A stretch of DNA of 64,000 nt. It comes from Thiohalobacter sp. IOR34 (GTDB lineage Bacteria > Pseudomonadota > Gammaproteobacteria > Thiohalobacterales > Thiohalobacteraceae). Position numbers and translations under genes: made by a program. Under the pieces are notes generated by a model. That model did no database searches. It was not told where the DNA came from and saw nothing but the letters and a program-made list of their open reading frames with translations. Where the stretch lies: the NCBI RefSeq assembly GCF_030406045.1, contig NZ_CP128988.1, positions 2,567,001 through 2,631,000 on the forward strand, in the 5' to 3' direction. Below are positions 59,187 through 64,000 of the stretch, one piece after another. Position 1 is the stretch's first letter. Every line of letters begins with the position of its first letter.

Positions 59187-61202
59187 ATGTTCGCCGAACT
59201 CGGCCAGTCGCTGGCGGCGCTGTTCGATCAGCTGCTGCACTGGGTCCAGCTGCACCCGCACTGGGCGACGCTGATCGTCTTCCTTTCTGCGGCGCTGGAG
59301 TCCCTGGCCATCGTCGGCCTGTTCATGCCCGGGGCCCTGGTCATGTTCGGCATCGGGGCGCTGGTCACCGGCGGGGCGCTGGAGCTGCTGCCGACCCTGC
59401 TCTGGGCCGCGGCCGGCGCGGTGGCCGGCGACGGCATCAGTTTCTGGCTGGGCCGCCACTACCACCAGGCGTTGCGCGTGATCTGGCCGTTCCGCCGCTA
59501 TCCGCGGCTGATCAACCGCGGCATGGCCTTCTTCCACCGCCACGGCGGCAAAAGCGTGCTGCTGGCCCGCTTCGTGGGTCCGGTACGCCCCATCCTGCCG
59601 GCGGTGGCCGGCATGCTGGACATGGCTCCGCGACGCTTCCTGTTCTTCAATCTGCTCTCCGCCCTGCTCTGGGCACCGGCCTATATCGTGCCGGGCATGG
59701 TCTTCGCAGCCTCGCTGAGCCTGGCCGCCGAAGTGGCCGGCCGCCTGGCCGTGCTGCTGGTGCTGCTGTTCGCGGCGCTGCTGCTCGGCGTCTGGCTGGT
59801 ACGTGCCCTGTTCCGCCTGCTCCAGCCCCGTGCCAGCGAGCTGATCCGGCGCAGCCTGGCATGGAGCCGGCGCCACCCGCTGATCCGCCCGCTGGCCGGC
59901 TCGCTGCTCGACCCGGCCCACCCGGAAGCCCGCGGCCTGGCGCTGCTGGCCGCCCTGCTGGCAGGCGCCAGCCTGCTGTTCGTGGCCCTGCTGGAAGCGC
60001 CGCTGACCGGCGCCGACCGGCTGGTGTTCGAGTCCCTGCAGGAATTGCGCACGCCACTGGCCGACCGCCTGTTCACCGCCATCACCGAACTGGGCGACCG
60101 ATCCGTGTTGCTGGCCTGCACACTGGCGGTATTCGGCTGGCTGCTGCTGCGGGGCCACCGGCGGGCCGCCTGGCACTGGCTGGCGGCCCTGGCCAGCGCC
60201 GCCGCCCTGACCCGGCTGCTGAAACTCGTCACCCGGGTGGAGCGTCCGCTGCCCCTCTACGACGGGCTCAGCCAGTACGCCTTCCCCAGCAGCCACACCA
60301 GCGTCAGCCTGACCCTGTTCGGCCTGCTGGCGGTGCTCATCGCCCGCGAGCTGCCGCCGCCACGCCGCTGGATCCCCTACGCCCTGGCAGCCCTGGCGTT
60401 CATCCCCATCGCCTTCTCCCGCCTCTATCTCGGTGCCCACTGGCTGTCGGACGTGCTCGGCGGCGCAGCGCTGGGGCTGGCCTGCGTGGCCCTGTTCGGC
60501 ATCGCCTACAGCCGCCACCCGGCGGAACCCCTGCCCTGGCGCGGCCCGGTGCTGATCCTGCTGCTCACCCTGGGAGGCGTCGGCGGCTGGCACATCCACC
60601 AGACACTGGAGACCGACCTCGACCGCTACCGTGTGCGGCACCACCGCCTGGAACTGCCTCGCGCCGCCTGGCTAATGGACGGCTGGCAGCGTCTTCCCGC
60701 CTACCGCCTCGACCTGGCCGACTCCCGCCGGCATGCCCTGAACCTGCAGTATGCCGGGAGCCTGGAGGGGCTGGAGAAGAAGCTGGCAGCCCGCGGCTGG
60801 CGCTCGCCGCCGCTGCCCCGCTGGAGCGACCTGTTGCACTGGCTGGTGCCGCAGCCGGCGGCGGCCAGCCTGCCGTTGCTGCCCCAGGTCCATGACGGCC
60901 ACTATGAACGGTTACGCCTGCTGAAACCGGCAAAGGGGGGCGAGGAACTGCTGGTCGTGCGGCTGTGGTCGGCACATGCCCGGCTGGAGGACGGCACCCC
61001 GCTGTGGATCGGCAACGCCTCGCGCGTGACGCCGCGCCACCTGTTCGGGATCCTCACCTGGCTGCAGACCGAGCCCGACTTCGACCGGCCGCTGGCCAGC
61101 CTGCGCCGCGACCTGCCGACGGACTTCACGGCCGTCATCCGTCACCGGCCAGAGGCCGCCCTGCCCGGCTGGTCCGGCGAGGTCCTGCTACTGTCCCGCT
61201 GA
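59187..61202 (+). CDS. DedA / PAP2 phosphatase / LssY-type fusion membrane protein
   Basis: The 671-residue protein joins three modules. Residues ~1-200 are a DedA (SNARE-associated) membrane domain with GDGISFWLGRHYHQALRVIW and RFVGPVRPILPAVAGMLDM. Residues ~240-430 are a PAP2 phosphatase with the three acid-phosphatase motifs KLVTRVERP, PSSHTSVSLTLFG and SRLYLGAHWLSDVLGG. Residues ~440-671 are an LssY-C-like soluble domain (AAWLMDGWQRLPAYRLDLAD, VVRLWSAHARLEDGTPLWIG). Such proteins probably dephosphorylate lipid phosphates such as undecaprenyl pyrophosphate at the inner membrane. It is convergent with ubiX across a heptamer tract. Confidence 0.92.
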   Translation: MFAELGQSLAALFDQLLHWVQLHPHWATLIVFLSAALESLAIVGLFMPGALVMFGIGALVTGGALELLPTLLWAAAGAVAGDGISFWLGRHYHQALRVIWPFRRYPRLINRGMAFFHRHGGKSVLLARFVGPVRPILPAVAGMLDMAPRRFLFFNLLSALLWAPAYIVPGMVFAASLSLAAEVAGRLAVLLVLLFAALLLGVWLVRALFRLLQPRASELIRRSLAWSRRHPLIRPLAGSLLDPAHPEARGLALLAALLAGASLLFVALLEAPLTGADRLVFESLQELRTPLADRLFTAITELGDRSVLLACTLAVFGWLLLRGHRRAAWHWLAALASAAALTRLLKLVTRVERPLPLYDGLSQYAFPSSHTSVSLTLFGLLAVLIARELPPPRRWIPYALAALAFIPIAFSRLYLGAHWLSDVLGGAALGLACVALFGIAYSRHPAEPLPWRGPVLILLLTLGGVGGWHIHQTLETDLDRYRVRHHRLELPRAAWLMDGWQRLPAYRLDLADSRRHALNLQYAGSLEGLEKKLAARGWRSPPLPRWSDLLHWLVPQPAAASLPLLPQVHDGHYERLRLLKPAKGGEELLVVRLWSAHARLEDGTPLWIGNASRVTPRHLFGILTWLQTEPDFDRPLASLRRDLPTDFTAVIRHRPEAALPGWSGEVLLLSR

Positions 61203-61210
61203 AAGGACAC

Positions 61211-61279
61211 GGCTCCTGACTCCTGGATTCTGGATTCTGGATTCTGGATTCTGGATTCTGGATTCTGGATTCTGACATC
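61211..61279. repeat. Heptamer tract (TGGATTC, seven perfect copies)
   Basis: From 61224 to 61272 there are seven perfect TGGATTC units, preceded by two diverged ones (TCCTGAC TCCTGGA). The tract ends over the stop codon of ubiX (61278). It is the same family as the 22-copy array at 37984-38137, here as a single arm without an associated gene, between convergent genes. Confidence 0.95.
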
Positions 61280-61901
61280 ACCCCCCCCACCGCTCACCGA
61301 CGCTGTGCGCCACGCCGAGCTGATCGAGGATGCGGGCCACAACGAAGTCGATCAGATCGTCGATGGTCTGCGGCTGGTGGTAGAAGCCGGGATTGGCGGC
61401 GAGAATCACCACCCCGAGGCGGGCCAGCTTGAGCATGTTCTCCAGATGGATGGCAGAGAACGGCGTCTCGCGCGGCACCAGAACCAGCTTGCGCCCCTCC
61501 TTCAGCACCACGTCCGCGGCCCGCTCGATGAGGCTGCGGCTGGCCCCGCAGGCGATGGCCGACAGGGTACCCATGGTGCAGGGACAGACCACCATCGCCC
61601 GTGGCGCACCCGAGCCGCTGGCCAGGGGCGCCGTCCACTGGCGCGCGCCGTAGACGCGCAGCTGGCCTTCGACTGCACCCAGCCGCTCAGCAAGCAGCCG
61701 TTCGATCTCCGCCGGCCGCCCCGGCAGACCGAGATCGGTCTCCATGCCCAGCACCACCTGGCCCGGCTCGGAAAGCATCAGCTCGACCTGCTCGCCGGCC
61801 TGGATCAGGCATTCCAGCAGGCGCAGGGCATAGCGGGCGCCGGAAGCCCCGGTGATGGCCAGCGCGATACGCCGGCTCCGGCCTGTCACTTTCTCTGTCA
61901 T
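61278..61901 (-). CDS. ubiX: Flavin prenyltransferase UbiX
   Basis: UbiX makes prenylated FMN, the cofactor of the decarboxylase UbiD in ubiquinone synthesis. The 207-residue product starts at 61901 (MTEKVTGRSRRIALAITGAS). It has the FMN loop ITGASGARYALRLLECLIQA, the VVCPCTMGTLSAIACGAS region, and LVLVPRETPFSAIHLENMLK and GFYHQPQTIDDLIDFVVARI near the C-terminus. It is downstream of mpl, as in many gammaproteobacteria, but the gap is now a 650-bp REP array. Its 3' end lies in a heptamer tract. Confidence 0.96.
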   Translation of the reverse strand: MTEKVTGRSRRIALAITGASGARYALRLLECLIQAGEQVELMLSEPGQVVLGMETDLGLPGRPAEIERLLAERLGAVEGQLRVYGARQWTAPLASGSGAPRAMVVCPCTMGTLSAIACGASRSLIERAADVVLKEGRKLVLVPRETPFSAIHLENMLKLARLGVVILAANPGFYHQPQTIDDLIDFVVARILDQLGVAHSVGERWGG

Positions 61902-61915
61902 GCGCAATCCTCTAT

Positions 61916-62580
61916 CCCGATCGCGGCTGTAGGAACGGCGGCCACGCCGCGATTCACGCGGTACATCCCATCGCGGCCTGGAGGCCGCTCCTACAGATAA
62001 ATCGTGCCGCCATGCCCCGTAGGAGCGGCGTCCACGCCGCGATTCACGCGGTACACCCCATCGCGGCCGGGAGGCCGCTCCTACAACAAACCGTGCCGCC
62101 ATACCCCGTAGGAGCGGCGTCCACGCCGCGATTCACGCGGTACATCCCATCGCGGCCTGGAGGCCGCTCCTACAGACAAATCGTGCCGCCATGCCCCGTA
62201 GGAGCGGCGTCCACGCCGCGATTCACGCGGTACACCCCATCGCGGCCGGGAGGCCGCTCCTACAACAAACCGTGCCGCCATACCCTGTAGGAGCGGCGTC
62301 CACGCCGCGATTCACGCGGTACATCCCATCGCGGCCTGGAGGCCGCTCCTACAGACAAATCGTGCCGCCGTGCCCCCGTAGGAGCGGCGTCCACGCCGCG
62401 ATTCGGCGTTAATCCCGATCGCGGCCTGGAGGCCGCTCCTACAATGTTTTCCGTGGATTCCGTGGCCATCAATCTTTTCGTGGGTTTTGCGGATTTCGTG
62501 GCCATCGCCGGTTCCGCCTGACAATGGCGGGTGATGCCCACCCCCGATCGCGGCCGGGAGGCCACTCCTGCATCAATGCC
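61916..62580. repeat. REP/BIME array O (ubiX-mpl gap)
   Basis: About 16 alternating units with a period of ~91 bp: forward GTAGGAGCGGCGTCCACGCC (then GCGATTCACGCGGTACA) and inverted CGCGGCCTGGAGGCCGCTCC or CGCGGCCGGGAGGCCGCTCC. The spacers AACAAACCGTGCCGCCATAC and AGACAAATCGTGCCGCCATG alternate, so the amplified unit here is two pairs (~182 bp). One 9-mer stretch (62449-62513) precedes the final inverted unit, which overlaps the mpl stop region. Confidence 0.93.
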
Positions 62581-63937
62581 CTTTCAGCGCGGCCAGCAGC
62601 CGCTCGTGGATGCCACCGAAGCCGCCGTTGCTCATCACCAGTATCGAGTCCCCGGGCCGTGCCTCGGCCACCACCTCGGCCACCAGGGCATCGAGATCGG
62701 CGCTGACCGTGGCCGGAGGGACGGCGGCACGGGCCACGGCCTCCAGGTCCCAGTCCAGATCCGCCGGCCGGAACAGCCAGACCCGGTCGGCCTCGCGCAG
62801 CGCCGGGGCCAGCTGCCCCTGGTGCACGCCCATGCGCATGGTGTTGGAACGCGGCTCCAGCACGGCGAGGATGCGACCGCTGCCGGTATACTGGCGCAGG
62901 CCGGCCAGGGTGGTGGCGATGGCCGTGGGATGGTGGGCAAAATCGTCCAACACAGCGACCTCTCGCACCCGCCCCCGCAGCTCCATGCGCCGCTTCACGC
63001 CACGGTATTCGCACAGCGCGGCACAGGCCTCGGCCGCCGGCACCCCGGCATGGCGGGCCGCGGCGATCGCCGCCAGGGCATTGTGCAGGTTGTGTTCACC
63101 AAGCTGTCCCCACTCCACCGCACCCTGCGCCGTGCCCTCGTACCAGACCTCGAAGCGGCTGCCGTCCTCCGCCAGCCGGCGCACCTGCCACTGGGCCGGG
63201 AACTCGCCGACCGACACGGTCTCGGTGGGTGTCCAGCAGCCCATCTCCAGCATCTCGGCGATATTCCCGTCGTTGGCGTTCTCGATGATCAGTCCGGCAC
63301 CGGGCACGGTACGGACAAGATGATGAAATTGCCGCTGGATAGCCGCCAGATCCGGGAAGATATCCGCATGATCGAACTCAAGATTGTTCAGCACCAGGGT
63401 CCGCGGCCGGTAGTGGACGAATTTCGAGCGCTTGTCGAAGAAGGCGGTGTCGTACTCGTCGGCCTCGACCACGAAGAAGGGCGTCTCGCCGAGACGCGCC
63501 GAGACGCCGAAGTTGGCCGGCACGCCACCGATCAGGAAGCCCGGGCCGAGGCCGGCATGTTCCAGGATCCAGGCCAGCATGCTGGCGGTGGATGTCTTGC
63601 CGTGAGTCCCGGCCACGGCCAGCACCCAGCGGCCCTGCAGCACGTGGTCGGCCAGCCACTGGGGACCCGAGGTATAGGGCAGCCCGGCGTCGAGCACCCG
63701 CTCCACCGCCGGATTGCCGCGCGACAGGGCATTGCCGATCACCACGGCGTCGAGCCCCTCACCGAGATGCTCCGGCCGGTAGCCTTCCCGCAGCGCAATG
63801 CCCTGCGCCTCCAGCTGGGTGCTCATCGGCGGGTAGACATTGGCATCCGAGCCCTCGACCTCGATGCCGGACTGCCGGGCCAGCAGGGCGATACCGCCCA
63901 TGAAGGTGCCGCAGATACCGAGAATATGGATGCGCAT
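62573..63937 (-). CDS. mpl: UDP-MurNAc:L-Ala-gamma-D-Glu-meso-DAP ligase (murein tripeptide ligase)
   Basis: Mpl re-attaches recycled murein tripeptide to UDP-MurNAc. The 454-residue product has the Mur-ligase fold and starts MRIHILGICGTFMGGIALLA. It has the ATP loop VLAVAGTHGKTSTASMLAWI (~residues 107-126), EADEYDTAFFDKRSKFVHYR, LNNLEFDHADIFPDLAAIQR and the C-terminal DDFAHHPTAIATTLAGLRQY, all typical of Mpl. The stop lies within the last REP unit region of array O. The start is 63 bp from the right edge. Confidence 0.96.
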   Translation of the reverse strand: MRIHILGICGTFMGGIALLARQSGIEVEGSDANVYPPMSTQLEAQGIALREGYRPEHLGEGLDAVVIGNALSRGNPAVERVLDAGLPYTSGPQWLADHVLQGRWVLAVAGTHGKTSTASMLAWILEHAGLGPGFLIGGVPANFGVSARLGETPFFVVEADEYDTAFFDKRSKFVHYRPRTLVLNNLEFDHADIFPDLAAIQRQFHHLVRTVPGAGLIIENANDGNIAEMLEMGCWTPTETVSVGEFPAQWQVRRLAEDGSRFEVWYEGTAQGAVEWGQLGEHNLHNALAAIAAARHAGVPAAEACAALCEYRGVKRRMELRGRVREVAVLDDFAHHPTAIATTLAGLRQYTGSGRILAVLEPRSNTMRMGVHQGQLAPALREADRVWLFRPADLDWDLEAVARAAVPPATVSADLDALVAEVVAEARPGDSILVMSNGGFGGIHERLLAALKGH

Positions 63938-64000
63938 GGTCTCCGGATTCAGGCTGCAATCGAAGGCATGATGATAGCCACGGAACCCGCGGAAGGCACG
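63938..64000. other. Right edge: mpl leader with the start of another 9-mer repeat
   Basis: 63938-63970 is the short region upstream of mpl. From 63973 the sequence TAGCCACGGAACCCGCGGAA starts another copy of the 9-bp-period repeat, which runs out of the window. Confidence 0.6.

Overview
The window is a GC-rich chromosome segment from a gammaproteobacterium. The evidence is the conserved gammaproteobacterial order aroQ-accB-accC-prmA-(zinc-ribbon protein)-dusB-fis-purH-purD, plus nudE/cysQ/yrfG, ubiX/mpl, a general secretion (Gsp) operon and VPLPA-type PEP-CTERM proteins. A sulfur- or methane-oxidising Chromatiales/Methylococcales-like lineage would fit, but the sequence does not settle the order.

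Layout. 1-13.5 kb (minus strand): 5' part of glgP, then purD, purH, fis, dusB, a DUF3426 zinc-ribbon protein, prmA, accC, accB and aroQ, with repeats and small inserted genes pushed between them. 14-23 kb: a surface-modification island with two TPR-sulfotransferases, a TPR O-GlcNAc-transferase-like protein, an FkbM methyltransferase and two further sulfotransferases. 23-36 kb: exported proteins. These are three paralogues of one secreted family with different C-termini, two other VPLPA-CTERM proteins, a subtilisin-like protease with Ca-binding repeats and a dockerin-like tail, a lipoprotein and a FadL-type porin, interspersed with a MITE family and one IS5-family element. 37-44.6 kb: exopolysaccharide genes of the kind linked to exosortase A (export protein, outer-membrane barrel, chain-length protein, BY-kinase, ATPase, VanZ protein), but no exosortase gene. 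45-48.7 kb: cysQ-nudE, yrfG and a YkgJ-type protein. 49-54.5 kb: gspG-H-I-J-K-L-M-N. 54.7-64 kb: a class II aldolase, thiD, thiE, hemL, a DedA/PAP2/LssY fusion, ubiX and mpl.

The dominant feature is repeat invasion of the intergenic space. Four families are visible. (1) REP/BIME palindromes (core GTAGGAGCGGC...GCCGCGA) occur in many local arrays, with a RAYT transposase gene at 8.3-8.7 kb inside the densest arrays. (2) 9-bp-period repeats (CCACGAAAT / CCACGGAAT) are often arranged as inverted arms; one pair brackets a GxxExxY (PD-(D/E)XK-like) gene inside the accBC operon. (3) 7-bp-period repeats (TGRATTC and CTTCTAG types) include an 18-bp perfect inverted pair bracketing a four-helix-bundle (S23/Avd-like) gene inside the exopolysaccharide locus. 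(4) A 220-320 bp MITE has 22-bp terminal inverted repeats whose terminal CTAG supplies stop codons to host genes.

The most interesting idea is that each of three periodic or palindromic repeat families comes with one small protein gene flanked by that same repeat. RAYT/REP is the known case. GxxExxY/9-mer and S23/7-mer look like analogous, apparently undescribed repeat-plus-partner cassettes. Other leads are thiD bracketed by ~168-bp inverted repeats, an A7 tract that puts a secreted-protein start one base out of frame, a perfect sigma-54 promoter before a VPLPA-CTERM gene, and the sulfation/GlcNAc/methylation island beside secreted substrates.
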